Assembly (NCBI RefSeq): GCF_014197755.1
Contig: NZ_JACIGE010000004.1
Span: 235,477-299,476 of the forward strand
Length of the DNA: 64,000 nucleotides
Direction of reading: 5' to 3'
Source of the DNA: Rhodocyclus tenuis
GTDB lineage: Bacteria > Pseudomonadota > Gammaproteobacteria > Burkholderiales > Rhodocyclaceae
In this document: piece by piece, positions 36,596-46,464 of the stretch
How the letters are laid out: the number at the start of each line of letters is the position of its first letter
Position numbering within the stretch: position 1 is the first letter of the stretch
Position numbers and translations under genes: made by a program
Notes under the pieces: model-generated
Databases searched by the model: none
What the model saw: only the letters and a program-made list of their open reading frames with translations
What the model was told of the DNA's origin: nothing

Positions 36596-36633
36596 GACTG
36601 CGTAAAACCGCCTCTGCCAGCAAGGAAAACCGC

Positions 36634-37461
36634 ATGATCCGCCGCCTCATCAGACTCGCTGCTCCCGTCCTCGTCGCCGCCGGCCTATGCCTGGGCGGAG
36701 CGGCGTTTGCCCAGGAAAAGTCCGCACACGACAAATCCGACTATCCGCTCGGGGCCGGCGACGTCATCCGCGTCCAGGTTTTCCAGAACCCCGACCTGAC
36801 GGTGGAAACGCGCGTTGCCGAAAGCGGCCTGATCACCTACCCGCTGATCGGCTCGGTGGCGCTTGGCGGCCTGTCGATCTCGGCGGCGGAAGGCAAAATT
36901 GCCGACGCGCTCAAGCAGGGCGGTTTCGTGCAGCAGCCGCAGGTCAACATCGCGCTGCTGCAGGTACATGGCAATCAGGTGGCTGTGCTCGGGCAGGTCA
37001 ATCGGCCGGGGCGCTTCCCGATCGAAAACACCAACACCCGCGTCAGCGATGCGCTGGCCGCCGCCGGCGGCGCCTCGCCGGGCGGCGACGACGTAGCCAT
37101 CGTGACCGGCACGCGTGGCGGCAAGCCTTTCCGCAAGGAAGTCGACGTGCCCTCGCTGTTTCTCGGCGAAGCCTCGCAGGACGACATCATCGTCGCCGGC
37201 GGCGACACCATCTACGTGCACCGCGCGCCGGTTTTCTACATCTACGGCGAAGCGCAGCGCCCCGGCGCCTATCGCATCGAACGTGGCATGACCGTCATGC
37301 AGGCACTGGCGCTCGGCGGCGGGCCGTCGCCGCGCGGCAGCGAGTGGCGTCTGCGCCTGCACCGCAAGAGCGCCAGCGGCGCCATCGAAAAAATCTCGCC
37401 CGATCTGACCGATCCCGTTTTGCCCAACGACGTGATCTACGTCCGCGAAAGCCTCTTTTAA
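36634..37461 (+). CDS. epsE: Polysaccharide export protein EpsE (Wza-like)
   Basis: 275 aa with signal peptide (LAAPVLVAAGLCLGGAAFA, then QEKS). Poly_export domain: YPLGAGDVIRVQVFQNPDL near 37, then two SLBB-like repeats (HGNQVAVLGQVNRPGRFPI; PVFYIYGEAQRPGAYRIERG). No lipobox Cys at the cleavage site (AFA-QEK), unlike Wza. Shorter than Wza and without its C-terminal helix, so export across the outer membrane may need a partner such as EpsL. Followed by epsF. Confidence 0.9.
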   Translation: MIRRLIRLAAPVLVAAGLCLGGAAFAQEKSAHDKSDYPLGAGDVIRVQVFQNPDLTVETRVAESGLITYPLIGSVALGGLSISAAEGKIADALKQGGFVQQPQVNIALLQVHGNQVAVLGQVNRPGRFPIENTNTRVSDALAAAGGASPGGDDVAIVTGTRGGKPFRKEVDVPSLFLGEASQDDIIVAGGDTIYVHRAPVFYIYGEAQRPGAYRIERGMTVMQALALGGGPSPRGSEWRLRLHRKSASGAIEKISPDLTDPVLPNDVIYVRESLF

Positions 37462-37473
37462 GGGACCGCCCGC

Positions 37474-38892
37474 ATGACACTGCAACAGTTCCTGCTCATC
37501 CTGCGTGCCCGCGCACGCATCATCCTGTGGACCTTCCTCGCCACCGTGCTGACGACGCTGATCGTCAGCCTGCTGATTCCCAAGCAGTACACCGCCAGCA
37601 CGGCGGTGGTGGTCGACGTGAAATCGCCCGACCCGGTGGCCGGCATGGTGCTGCCGGCGCTGATGGCGCCCGGCTACATGGCGACGCAGGTGGACATCAT
37701 CAACAGTGATCGCGTCGCGCAGCGCGTGGTCAAGCTGCTGCGCATGGATGAAAACCCGACGATCCGCGCGCAATGGCAGGACGCCACCGAAGGCAAGGGC
37801 AGCACCGTCGCCTGGCTGGCCGAACTGCTGCAGAAGAAGCTCGACGTGAAGCCCTCGCGCGAGAGCAACGTCATCAATATCGCTTTCAGCGGCGCCGACC
37901 CGGCCTTTGCCGCCGCCGTTGCCAACGCCTTTGCCCAGGCCTACATCGACGTGAACCTCGAGCTCAAGGTCGAGCCGGCACGGCAGTACTCGACCTGGTT
38001 TGACGAGCAGACGCGGCTGCAGCGCGACAAGCTGGAAAAGGCGCAACAGGCGCTTTCGGCCTACCAGCAGAAAACCGGCATCGTCGCCACCGACGAGCGG
38101 CTCGACTACGAAACCGCCAAGCTCAACGAAATCTCGAGCCAGCTCACCGCCGTGCAGGCGCAGACGAGCGACAGCCGCAGCAAGCAGAAGTCGGCCGGCG
38201 GCTCGGAAACGCTCGCCGAAGTGCTGCAGAACCCGCTGATCAACAACCTCAAATCCGATATCGCCCGGCTGGAGGCGAAGCTGCAGGAAAGCAGCGTCAA
38301 TCTGGGCCGCAACCACCCGCAGACGCAGCGCACCGAATCGGAAATCGCCTCGCTGAAAGCCCGGCTGGCGGTTGAAACGCAGAAAATCAGCAGCAGCCTC
38401 GGCACCTCGGTGCAGGTAGGCAAGCAGAAAGAGAAAGAACTGCTCGAAGCGATCGAAACGCAGAAAACGCGCGTGCTCGATCTCAACCGCCAGCGAGATG
38501 AGATCAGCGTGCTCAAGCGCGACGTTGAAAGCGCGCAGCGCGCCTTCGAGGCGGTGAGCCAGCGCTCGTCACAGAGTCGCCTGGAAAGCCAGTCGATCCA
38601 GACCAACCTTGCCGTACTCAACACAGCGGTCGAACCGACCACAGCTTCCCGCCCGCGAGTCTTGCTCAACGTGCTGGTGTCGGTCTTCCTCGGCACCTTG
38701 CTTGGCGTCGGCGCCGCGCTGCTGCTCGAACTGACCAACCGCCGCGTGCGCTCGCCGGCCGAGCTGGCCGAAGCGCTCGATTTGCCGCTGCTTGCCAGCA
38801 TCAACTCGACGCTGCCGCCGCCGACCCTGCGCGAGACGCTGCAGTCCTTCTTCTCGCTACGCCGCCAGCCGCTGGCAGCGGCGGCCAGCTGA
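37474..38892 (+). CDS. epsF: Chain-length determinant protein EpsF (Wzz/PCP)
   Basis: 472-aa polysaccharide co-polymerase. Membrane helices at the N-terminus (IILWTFLATVLTTLIVSLLI) and near the C-terminus (VLLNVLVSVFLGTLLGVGAALLL), enclosing a long periplasmic coiled coil (about residues 165-385, e.g. LEKAQQALSAYQQKTGIV). The N-terminal Wzz domain ends before the GNVR-like EISVLKRDVESAQRAFEAV. Chain length control of the polymer with EpsG is the family role. Confidence 0.92.
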   Translation: MTLQQFLLILRARARIILWTFLATVLTTLIVSLLIPKQYTASTAVVVDVKSPDPVAGMVLPALMAPGYMATQVDIINSDRVAQRVVKLLRMDENPTIRAQWQDATEGKGSTVAWLAELLQKKLDVKPSRESNVINIAFSGADPAFAAAVANAFAQAYIDVNLELKVEPARQYSTWFDEQTRLQRDKLEKAQQALSAYQQKTGIVATDERLDYETAKLNEISSQLTAVQAQTSDSRSKQKSAGGSETLAEVLQNPLINNLKSDIARLEAKLQESSVNLGRNHPQTQRTESEIASLKARLAVETQKISSSLGTSVQVGKQKEKELLEAIETQKTRVLDLNRQRDEISVLKRDVESAQRAFEAVSQRSSQSRLESQSIQTNLAVLNTAVEPTTASRPRVLLNVLVSVFLGTLLGVGAALLLELTNRRVRSPAELAEALDLPLLASINSTLPPPTLRETLQSFFSLRRQPLAAAAS

Positions 38893-38909
38893 TCGCCCGG
38901 AGAACACCC

Positions 38910-39785
38910 ATGCACCTCGCGGAAACTTCAATCCTGGCGACAACGCCGAGCGCCGGCGCATCGATCGGCGCCATATTGATCGACGCCGGCCGCCTGACGC
39001 CCGAGAACGCCGAGCGCATCCTGCGCCTGCAGAAAGAGCAGGGCAAACGCTTTGGCGATGCCGCGATCGAGCTTGGCCTGCTCAGCGAAGACGACATCCG
39101 CTTTGCGCTCTCCAGCCAGTTCGACTATCCCTACCTGTCGGCAGGCGACAGCAGCCTCAGCGCCGAACTGGTGGCTGCCTACAAGCCGCACAGCGCCAGC
39201 GTCGAGCATCTGCGCGCGTTGCGCAGCCAGCTGATGCTGCGCTGGTTCGACAACGAGCTGAACCACAAGGCGCTGGCCATCGTCAGCCCCGGCGCGCGCG
39301 AAGGGCGCAGCTTCATCGCCGCCAACCTGGCGATTGTCTTCTCGCAGCTGGGCGAACGTACGCTGCTGATCGATGCCGACCTGCGCCACCCGCGCCAGCA
39401 CGAACTCTTCAAGCTGGACAACAGTGCCGGGCTCTCCGGCCTGCTCGCCGGGCGCAATGGCGCCGAAGGCGTGCAGCGCGTGGCCAGCCTGCGCTCGCTG
39501 GCTGTGCTGCCGGCCGGCGCGGTGCCGCCCAACCCGCAGGAGCTGCTCGGCCGGCCGATCTTTGCCGAAACGCTGGCCAGGCTGGCACGCGATTTCGACG
39601 TGGTGATCATCGACACGCCGGCCGGCGGCAGCTACGCCGAGGCGCAGACGGTGGCGGTGCGCGCTGGCGCAGCGTTGCTGCTTGCCCGGCAGAACCAGAG
39701 CAGCGTGCCGCAACTGCTGGCGCTCAAGCGCAGCCTCGAGCTCGCCGGCGCCACGCTGGTCGGCTCGGTGCTGAACGACGCCTGA
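38910..39785 (+). CDS. epsG: EpsG, BY-kinase-like ATPase with N-terminal MshEN-like domain
   Basis: 291 aa. Residues 18-41 and 47-70 form two 24-residue motifs separated by 5 residues (IGAILIDAGRL ... ILRLQ; RFGDAAIELGLLSEDD ... ALSSQ), the arrangement of MshEN c-di-GMP-binding domains. The C-terminal part is the chain-length tyrosine kinase fold: Walker A region SPGAREGRSF (Arg133 in place of Lys), Walker A' RTLLIDADLRHPRQ and Walker B VVIIDTPAG. No C-terminal Tyr cluster is seen. Family name EpsG from the locus. Kinase activity is doubtful because of the Arg; whether Arg at this site is normal in EpsG is not checked. Confidence 0.85.
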   Translation: MHLAETSILATTPSAGASIGAILIDAGRLTPENAERILRLQKEQGKRFGDAAIELGLLSEDDIRFALSSQFDYPYLSAGDSSLSAELVAAYKPHSASVEHLRALRSQLMLRWFDNELNHKALAIVSPGAREGRSFIAANLAIVFSQLGERTLLIDADLRHPRQHELFKLDNSAGLSGLLAGRNGAEGVQRVASLRSLAVLPAGAVPPNPQELLGRPIFAETLARLARDFDVVIIDTPAGGSYAEAQTVAVRAGAALLLARQNQSSVPQLLALKRSLELAGATLVGSVLNDA

Positions 39786-39876
39786 GCACCGCACATGCGC
39801 ACCAGCCTTTCCAACCCGAAGATGCGCACGCTGAAGCAGTTTGGCGCCGCGCGGCAGCAACGTGTCTGAGTACGTC

Positions 39877-40758
39877 ATGGTAAGCGGCGTGCCGATCAAC
39901 GCGCAAAAGCAGCCGCTGCACTTGCTCGCCTGGCTGCCGCTTATCGTCGGCCTGATTGCGCTCTACGTTCCCACCCTTGTCGATCTGTTTCTCGGCATCT
40001 GGAGCAGCGACGAGCAGAAGCACGGGCCGATCGTGCTGGCCATCGCCTGCTGGCTGGCCTACCGCAAGTGGCCGGCGATGTGGGTAGCGAGCGAAGGCAA
40101 GCCCGGCTCGGTCTGGGGCTGGCCGCTCTTTGTGCTTGGCCTGCTGTTATATGCCATTGGCCGCTCGCAGGACATCCTGCTCTTTGAAGTCGGCTCGGTC
40201 ATCTGGCTGCTGGCGGCGATCCTGCTGCTCACACGCGGTCCGGTGGCGCTGAAAGCACAGTGGTTCGCACTGTTCTTCATGCTCTTCATGATCCCGCTGC
40301 CCGGCGCACTGGTCGATGCAGTGACCATGCCGATGAAGATGGCGGTCTCTTATGTGGCCGAGCAATTGCTCTTCTGGGTGGGCTACCCGATCGCACGCAG
40401 CGGCGTGATCCTGCAGATCGGCCAGTACAAGCTGCTGGTGGCCGATGCCTGCGCCGGGCTGCACACACTGTTTACGCTGGAAGCACTGGGGCTGCTCTAC
40501 CTCAACATCGTTCGCCACGACTCGCTCTTCCGCAACGTGGCACTGGCGATCTGCATTGTGCCGATCTCGTTTACCGCCAACGTCATCCGCGTGATGGTGC
40601 TGACGCTGGTGACCTATCACTTTGGCGACGCGGCCGGGCAGGGCTTTCTGCACGGCTTTGCCGGGATGGTGCTCTTTCTCACTGCACTGCTGCTGATCAT
40701 CGGCGTCGATTCGCTGCTGCAGTTTGTCGACCGGCGGCGCAATCCGGCGGGAGCCTGA
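39877..40758 (+). CDS. xrtB: Exosortase B (EpsH family)
   Basis: Inner-membrane cysteine transpeptidase-like sorting enzyme for PEP-CTERM proteins. Predicted ATG 39877 gives 293 aa; in-frame GTG 39862 or TTG 39841 are alternatives. About eight membrane helices. Catalytic residues visible: Cys192 in VADACAGLHTLFTLEALG, Arg238 in TANVIRVMVLTL and His259 in GFLHGFAGMVLF. The N-terminal WSSDEQKHGPIVLA is also conserved in the family. EpsI follows directly, supporting the B type. The PEP-CTERM gene at 31835 is an obvious candidate substrate. Confidence 0.9.
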   Translation: MVSGVPINAQKQPLHLLAWLPLIVGLIALYVPTLVDLFLGIWSSDEQKHGPIVLAIACWLAYRKWPAMWVASEGKPGSVWGWPLFVLGLLLYAIGRSQDILLFEVGSVIWLLAAILLLTRGPVALKAQWFALFFMLFMIPLPGALVDAVTMPMKMAVSYVAEQLLFWVGYPIARSGVILQIGQYKLLVADACAGLHTLFTLEALGLLYLNIVRHDSLFRNVALAICIVPISFTANVIRVMVLTLVTYHFGDAAGQGFLHGFAGMVLFLTALLLIIGVDSLLQFVDRRRNPAGA

Positions 40759-40762
40759 AGCG

Positions 40763-41449
40763 ATGAACGTCTGGCTGCGAAACTCCATCCTGCTGGCACT
40801 GATGCTCGCTGCCTCAGGCCTTGCCTTTGCCCTGCGCCCGACGCAGAAGATTGCCGAGCAAGGGCCGAAAGTGGATCTGGAAACCATGATTCCGCAGGCC
40901 TTCGGTGACTGGCGGGAAGAGCAGCAGTCAGCGACGCAGATCGTCGATCCGCAGCAGAAGGCGATGATCGACAAGATCTACAAGCAGACGCTCAGCCGCA
41001 CCTACGTGAACGGCGAGGGCTACCGGATCATGCTGTCGATCTCCTACGGCAGCGACCAGACCGATTCGATGCAGGTACACAAGCCCGAAGTCTGCTACCC
41101 GGCGCAGGGCTTTGTCCTGCAGGGCAAACAGGTGGGTAGCCTGAAAACCAGTCAGGGCTCAATCCCGGTAACGCGGATCTTCGCCACGCTTGGGCAACGC
41201 AGCGAGCCGGTGACCTACTGGACCACGGTTGGCGACCGTGTGGTTGCCAGCGGCATCAACAAGAAGCTCATCGAAATGAGCTACGGCCTCACCGGAAAGA
41301 TTCCCGACGGCATGCTTATCCGCATTTCTTCGATCGATCCTGAGGCCGCCAAAGCGTATGCCATGCAAGACCGCTTCGCCGCGCAAATGCTTGCAGGACT
41401 GGCACCCGAATACCGGCAAAGAGTCGCCGGCAACCTTCAGTTGAACTAA
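40763..41449 (+). CDS. epsI: Exosortase-associated protein EpsI (B type)
   Basis: 228 aa with one N-terminal membrane helix ([20 protein letters not shown]). EpsI motifs: [16 protein letters not shown], then [24 protein letters not shown], here broken to note the [12 protein letters not shown] signature, and YWTTVGDRV. EpsI accompanies or is fused to exosortases; exact role uncertain. ATG 40763 is 4 bp after xrtB. Its stop overlaps the gmd start by 1 nt. Confidence 0.9.
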   Translation: MNVWLRNSILLALMLAASGLAFALRPTQKIAEQGPKVDLETMIPQAFGDWREEQQSATQIVDPQQKAMIDKIYKQTLSRTYVNGEGYRIMLSISYGSDQTDSMQVHKPEVCYPAQGFVLQGKQVGSLKTSQGSIPVTRIFATLGQRSEPVTYWTTVGDRVVASGINKKLIEMSYGLTGKIPDGMLIRISSIDPEAAKAYAMQDRFAAQMLAGLAPEYRQRVAGNLQLN

Positions 41450-42585
41450 TGAAAATGACCTTCTCCACGAATTCCGCAGCGGAAGTGACTACGCCGGCCA
41501 CCGGCAAAGTCGTCCTGATCACCGGCATCACCGGCCAGGACGGCGCCTACCTTGCAGAATTCCTGCTCAAGAAGGGCTACGTCGTGCACGGCATCAAGCG
41601 TCGCGCCTCACTCTTCAACACCGATCGCATCGACCACCTGTACCAGGACCCGCACGTCTCCAACCGCAACTTCGTCCTGCACTACGGCGACCTGACCGAC
41701 TCGACCAACCTGATCCGCATCATCCAGCAGGTGCAGCCCGACGAGATCTACAACCTGGCCGCGATGAGCCACGTTGCCGTCAGCTTCGAGACGCCCGAAT
41801 ACACCGCCAACGCCGACGGCATCGGCACGCTGCGCATCCTCGAAGCGATCCGCATCCTTGGCCTGGAAAAGAAGACCCGTTTCTACCAGGCTAGCACCAG
41901 CGAACTCTACGGGCTGGTGCAGGAAATCCCGCAGAAGGAAAGCACGCCTTTCTATCCGCGCAGCCCGTATGCGGTGGCGAAGATGTACGCCTACTGGATC
42001 ACCATCAATTACCGCGAAGCCTACGGCCTCTACGCCTGTAACGGCATCCTCTTCAACCACGAATCGCCGCTGCGCGGCGAAACCTTCGTGACGCGCAAGA
42101 TCACGCGCGCACTGGCGCGCATCAAGCTCGGCCTGCAGGACACGCTATATCTCGGCAACCTCGATTCGCTGCGCGACTGGGGGCACGCGCGCGACTACGT
42201 TGAAATGCAGTGGCTGATGCTGCAGCAGGAAAGCGCCGAAGACTTCGTCATCGCCACCGGCGTGCAGTACAGCGTGCGCCAGTTTGTCGATGCCGCCGCC
42301 CGCGAGTTGGGCATCGAGATCAGTTGGCAAGGGCAGGGCGTTGAAGAAACTGGCACCGACCAGAACGGCCGCGTGATCGTCCGCGTTGATCCGCGCTACT
42401 TCCGCCCGACCGAAGTGGAAACGCTGCTTGGTGATCCGACCAAGGCGAAAGAAAAGCTCGGCTGGACGCCGAGGACCAGCTTCGACGAACTCGTCGCCGA
42501 GATGGTGCGCGAGGATCTGAAGAGCGCCGAGCGTGACGAACTGGTCAAGAAGAACGGCTACGCCGCCTTCGATTACCACGAATAA
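41449..42585 (+). CDS. gmd: GDP-mannose 4,6-dehydratase
   Basis: First step from GDP-mannose to GDP-fucose/rhamnose-type sugars. 378 aa SDR: NADP site [18 protein letters not shown] near 23, [18 protein letters not shown] near 47, the Ser/Tyr-Lys active site in [13 protein letters not shown] and [16 protein letters not shown] (Tyr-x3-Lys near 176-180), and [17 protein letters not shown] near 203. Followed by fcl; TAATG overlap with epsI suggests co-translation. Confidence 0.96.
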   Translation: MKMTFSTNSAAEVTTPATGKVVLITGITGQDGAYLAEFLLKKGYVVHGIKRRASLFNTDRIDHLYQDPHVSNRNFVLHYGDLTDSTNLIRIIQQVQPDEIYNLAAMSHVAVSFETPEYTANADGIGTLRILEAIRILGLEKKTRFYQASTSELYGLVQEIPQKESTPFYPRSPYAVAKMYAYWITINYREAYGLYACNGILFNHESPLRGETFVTRKITRALARIKLGLQDTLYLGNLDSLRDWGHARDYVEMQWLMLQQESAEDFVIATGVQYSVRQFVDAAARELGIEISWQGQGVEETGTDQNGRVIVRVDPRYFRPTEVETLLGDPTKAKEKLGWTPRTSFDELVAEMVREDLKSAERDELVKKNGYAAFDYHE

Positions 42586-42592
42586 AGCCGCC

Positions 42593-43531
42593 ATGGACAA
42601 GAACGCCAAAATCTATGTGGCTGGCCATCGCGGCATGGTCGGTTCAGCGATCGTGCGCAAGCTGCAGTCCAGGGGCTACAGCAACATCCTCACGCGCACG
42701 CATCAGGAACTCGATCTGCTCGATCAGGCGGCCGTACATGCCTTCATGCAGGCAGAGAAGCCTGATTATCTGTTCATCGCTGCCGCCAAGGTAGGCGGGA
42801 TTCAGGCCAACAACGTCTATCGCGCCGACTTCATCTACCAGAACCTGATGATCGAGGCCAACCTGATTCACGCGGCGCATCTGGCTGATGTCAATCGCCT
42901 GCTGTTTCTTGGCTCAAGCTGCATCTATCCGCGTGACTGCCCGCAGCCGATCAAGGAGGAGTACCTCCTCACCGGGCCACTGGAGCCGACCAACGAGCCT
43001 TATGCAATCGCCAAGATTGCCGGCATCAAGCTGTGCGAGAGCTACAACAGCCAGTACGGTCGGCAGTACGTCAGCGCGATGCCGACCAATCTCTACGGGC
43101 CGAACGACAATTACGACCTGAACAATTCGCACGTGCTACCGGCCTTGCTGCGCAAGGCACACGAAGCCAAAGGGCAGGGCGTAACGACGCTGGAAGTGTG
43201 GGGCTCGGGCAAGCCGCTGCGCGAATTCCTGCACGTGGATGACATGGCCGATGCCTGCGTTTTCCTGATGCAGCGGGAAGACATCCGCGACGGTCTGTTC
43301 AACGTCGGCACGGGGAGCGATGTAACGATCCGCGAGCTGGCCGAAACCATCATGGCTATCATCGGCCTGCATGGCGAGATCGTCTTCGATCCCAGCAAGC
43401 CCGACGGTACGCCGCGCAAGCTGCTCGATGTAACGCGACTGCAAGGTCTTGGCTGGCGGTCGAAATTCTCGCTCGGTGACGGCATTCAAAACACCTATGC
43501 CGCATATCTCGCCACGTCCCCTGCCCGCTGA
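42593..43531 (+). CDS. fcl: GDP-L-fucose synthase
   Basis: Epimerises and reduces the Gmd product to GDP-L-fucose. 312 aa: NADP site [57 protein letters not shown] (active-site Ser/Cys), then [15 protein letters not shown] (Tyr-x3-Lys). The ATG at 42593 follows gmd by 7 bp; the frame is open further upstream but that is not homologous. The 3' end overlaps the flippase gene by 35 bp. Confidence 0.94.
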   Translation: MDKNAKIYVAGHRGMVGSAIVRKLQSRGYSNILTRTHQELDLLDQAAVHAFMQAEKPDYLFIAAAKVGGIQANNVYRADFIYQNLMIEANLIHAAHLADVNRLLFLGSSCIYPRDCPQPIKEEYLLTGPLEPTNEPYAIAKIAGIKLCESYNSQYGRQYVSAMPTNLYGPNDNYDLNNSHVLPALLRKAHEAKGQGVTTLEVWGSGKPLREFLHVDDMADACVFLMQREDIRDGLFNVGTGSDVTIRELAETIMAIIGLHGEIVFDPSKPDGTPRKLLDVTRLQGLGWRSKFSLGDGIQNTYAAYLATSPAR

Positions 43532-45047
43532 AGAGAAGGTACCCGCGACGGGTCTCGGCAGCCGCAGTCTCTCCGCCGTCATCTGGGGGGGCGGTGGCGC
43601 CCTCGTCAGGATTCTGCTGCAGATGGGCACGCAGATTGTCCTCGCGCGAATTCTCGGGCCGGAGCAATACGGCTTGTTTGCGATCGCTGCCGTCGTGATC
43701 GGCTTCAGCGGTTTTTTTTCAGACGTCGGAATCGCCTACGGCCTGATCCAGAAGCAGGATGTTTCAGCGCATGACCTGCGTTTCGTGTTTACCTGGCAAC
43801 TCATTATCGGCACGCTGGTCAGCGCTGCCATCGTCTTGTTAAGCGGGCCGATTGCCGCTTTCTTCGGCGAGGCAAAGGCACAAGAGATTGTTTCGGTGCT
43901 GGCCGTGGTTTGCCTGCTCAATGCGCTGATGGCACCGGCGCAGAACATGTTGAAGCGCGAACTTAATATCCGGCGAATCCAGTTAGCCAATATCGCCGGC
44001 TATGTCGGCGGTTACGTCGCCGTTGGCGTGCCGCTGGCCCTGTCGGGGGCGGCAGTCTGGGCACTGGTGGCGTCGTGGATCGTGCAGGTGTCGATCACGC
44101 TGCTGATTCTCTATGCCGGTGTTCGCCACCCGCTGCAACCGCTGTTCTGGTTTGTCGGTGGGGGCCAGCTAATGCGTTATGGCGGGACCGTGCTGATCAC
44201 CAACATTACCAACTGGGTCATCGGCAATATCGAGCGCGTCGTCATCGGCCGCTACTTCGCCAGTCGCGAGATCGGCCTTTACGCTACGTCTTATAACCTC
44301 ATCAACGGCCCGGTCAGTTCCTTGCTTGGCGTGGTGCAGCCGGTTTTCTTTTCCGCCGCGTCGCGCATTGCAGACCAGCGCGAACGCCTTGTGGAGGTCT
44401 ATCTTGGCATCGTCGCGTTGACGGCATTAGTCGTATTGCCGCTCTTTGCTTCAGTTTCCGCCGTCGCCGACACGCTGGTGCTGGCGCTCTATGGCGCGAA
44501 GTGGGTAGAGGCCGGCGTACTCCTGTCGCCGCTGTCTCTGGCGATTCCGCTGCTGCTGTTCTGGGGGCTGACGACGCCACTTCTGTGGATCGGCGGCGCC
44601 CCGGAGCGCGAGTTCAGAGTTCAGTTGCCGATGGCACTGCTCTGGGTCGCCATTTCCTGGGCGGCTGCGCAGCATTCGCTGGAAGCGGTTGCGTGGTCCG
44701 TGGTGCTGCTGTTCGCCCTGCGATTCGCCCTTATTTTTTTCGCAGCCAGACAATTGTTGCCGATTTCCTTCGCTGGCTTGTGGCGTGCCTGCCGTGGCGG
44801 ATTGTTGCTGGCGATGATTTGCGCCAGCATCGCCGCCGCCAGCGATGGCTGGTTGAGAGCCGAAGGACTGCCGGCATTTGTCCGGCTGTTGATTGATGCC
44901 GCGCTGGCCGCTGCGGTGTACCTGCTGCTGCTGATGAAACTCCCGGGAATCATCCCGGGCCATTGCGGCGAACTGCTCACCCGTCTCGCCGCCCGCTGCC
45001 CGGCGCCGCTGGGGTGCTGGCTGGGTCGTCTGCCGGTGATGGGGTAG
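43497..45047 (+). CDS. Wzx-type lipid-linked oligosaccharide flippase
   Basis: 516-aa polytopic inner-membrane protein of the MOP/MATE polysaccharide-transport type. Start [20 protein letters not shown] is inferred from overlap with fcl. Twelve to fourteen membrane helices, e.g. [20 protein letters not shown], the [14 protein letters not shown] motif near 55 typical of these flippases and [20 protein letters not shown]. Contains a G7 run at 43585-43591. Likely flips the undecaprenyl-linked repeat to the periplasm. Confidence 0.85.
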   Translation: MPHISPRPLPAEEKVPATGLGSRSLSAVIWGGGGALVRILLQMGTQIVLARILGPEQYGLFAIAAVVIGFSGFFSDVGIAYGLIQKQDVSAHDLRFVFTWQLIIGTLVSAAIVLLSGPIAAFFGEAKAQEIVSVLAVVCLLNALMAPAQNMLKRELNIRRIQLANIAGYVGGYVAVGVPLALSGAAVWALVASWIVQVSITLLILYAGVRHPLQPLFWFVGGGQLMRYGGTVLITNITNWVIGNIERVVIGRYFASREIGLYATSYNLINGPVSSLLGVVQPVFFSAASRIADQRERLVEVYLGIVALTALVVLPLFASVSAVADTLVLALYGAKWVEAGVLLSPLSLAIPLLLFWGLTTPLLWIGGAPEREFRVQLPMALLWVAISWAAAQHSLEAVAWSVVLLFALRFALIFFAARQLLPISFAGLWRACRGGLLLAMICASIAAASDGWLRAEGLPAFVRLLIDAALAAAVYLLLLMKLPGIIPGHCGELLTRLAARCPAPLGCWLGRLPVMG

Positions 45048-45051
45048 AACA

Positions 45052-46464
45052 ATGAGTATTCTCGAGATTGTCTATCCCGCCGTTTACTTCGCCATGGCTT
45101 TCGGCGCAGCCATTCTGCTGGTGCTCGCCTTTGGCGTATCCCTCCACGTGGAAGGCTCGTGGGGAGCGCGTTTCGTGCCGGCGATCGCGCCGCTGATCGT
45201 GCTTGGAATCGCCCTGAGCAGCCTGCTGTCCGGGCGAAATCTGGCCATGGCGGCGCAGCATATCGATCTGCTCGCGGAGCAGCCGGGCGGTGGCGCATCG
45301 ATTCTAAGGCTGATCACGCTGAGCATCCTCTGCATTGCCGGTGCAAAGCTCGTCGGCGCGTTTACCCGGCGACGGGCGCTGAGCGAAGCGCCGGGCAGCG
45401 CGCTCTTCGTTTCGCTGCTGATCTACATCGTCGCCAGCAATCTTCTGCCGAGCGCTTTCGGCACAGTGCCGACCTTCGTGCATTCGCTGTTCTATTCTTT
45501 GGTGATTTTTGCGGCGGTCTGGGCGGCACGGCGCGAGCCGCTGGAAACGATGATCAAGGCTGCCAAGGCGGCGCTCTACGTATTGCTTGTCGGCAGCCTT
45601 GTGGCAGCGCTGCTTGTTCCTGCCATCGCGTTGCAGCCTGACTATCAGGGCCTGATCCCCGGCCTGCATGTGCGCCTGTGGGGGCTTGGCTCCAACGCCA
45701 ACAGTATCGGGCCGCTGGCCATGCTGACCCTGCTTCTGGAATATCTGCTTCCTACCCGCAATCGTCGGCTGCGTGCGCTGCTGATTACCGCTGCCGTGCT
45801 GGTGTTTATTCTGGCCCAGTCCAAGACGGTCTGGTTCGCTTTGCTCATTGTTCTGGCCATTCTTGCCTGGTATCGCTGGCCACTGCGCGCTGGTCGGCAG
45901 GCCGCTCTGCTCTTGGCGTTGGTCATGATTACGGTGCTTTCTGCTGGCCTGCTGGCGGTGATGTTCGTCGATCTTCCTTCCTTGTGGGATCGCATTTCCG
46001 ACTCGAAAGTCGGTGACAGTGTCGCAACGGTTTCCGGACGCACTGGTATCTGGGAGGTGGCGCTACGCGAGTGGCAGCACAGCCCGTTGTTCGGTTATGG
46101 GCCGACGATCTGGGGTGAGAAGTTTCGCTGGCAGATCGGCATGCCCTATGCCTTCAGCGCCCACAACCAGTTCATGCAAACGCTTTCGGTCGCCGGCACG
46201 CTGGGTTTTCTTGCCTTGCTGGCTTATCTGCGCTACCTGATTCCGGCCGCCTTGCGTATGGCGGCGCAGACGCGCGGCGTCTCGGTCGCCTTGCTCGCCA
46301 TGATCCTGTTGCGCTGCTTCTCGGAAGCACCGCTGGCGATGACCGGGCTGATCGACGGCGATGCGCTGACGCATCTCTTGTTGTTCGCGATCGTCCTCCG
46401 GGCGCCGGCGCGCGAGCTTCGGCGCAGCGAAGCGCAAGTGGTGCCCGCGGGACTGCGCGCATGA
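45052..46464 (+). CDS. Wzy-type polymerase / O-antigen ligase family protein
   Basis: 470-aa polytopic membrane protein of about ten to twelve helices with a large periplasmic loop near residues 300-370 (SVATVSGRTGIWEVALREW, FGYGPTIWG and AFSAHNQFMQTLSVAGTLGF). This loop resembles the ligase/polymerase (Wzy_C) loop with H-x2-F/L. Next to the flippase, a repeat polymerase is the best reading. Overlaps the next gene by 4 nt (ATGA). Confidence 0.75.
   Translation: MSILEIVYPAVYFAMAFGAAILLVLAFGVSLHVEGSWGARFVPAIAPLIVLGIALSSLLSGRNLAMAAQHIDLLAEQPGGGASILRLITLSILCIAGAKLVGAFTRRRALSEAPGSALFVSLLIYIVASNLLPSAFGTVPTFVHSLFYSLVIFAAVWAARREPLETMIKAAKAALYVLLVGSLVAALLVPAIALQPDYQGLIPGLHVRLWGLGSNANSIGPLAMLTLLLEYLLPTRNRRLRALLITAAVLVFILAQSKTVWFALLIVLAILAWYRWPLRAGRQAALLLALVMITVLSAGLLAVMFVDLPSLWDRISDSKVGDSVATVSGRTGIWEVALREWQHSPLFGYGPTIWGEKFRWQIGMPYAFSAHNQFMQTLSVAGTLGFLALLAYLRYLIPAALRMAAQTRGVSVALLAMILLRCFSEAPLAMTGLIDGDALTHLLLFAIVLRAPARELRRSEAQVVPAGLRA

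Noticed and set aside
36687..37709. 340-aa plus-strand frame
   Set aside because: Same-strand out-of-frame shadow of epsE; Arg-rich and without motifs.
36685..38316. 543-aa minus-strand frame
   Set aside because: Antisense of epsE and epsF; no ribosome site or domain.
39795..39869. 24-codon frame between epsG and exosortase B
   Set aside because: Too short, no ribosome site, and the sequence is basic low-information; noted only because it fills the gap before the uncertain xrtB start.
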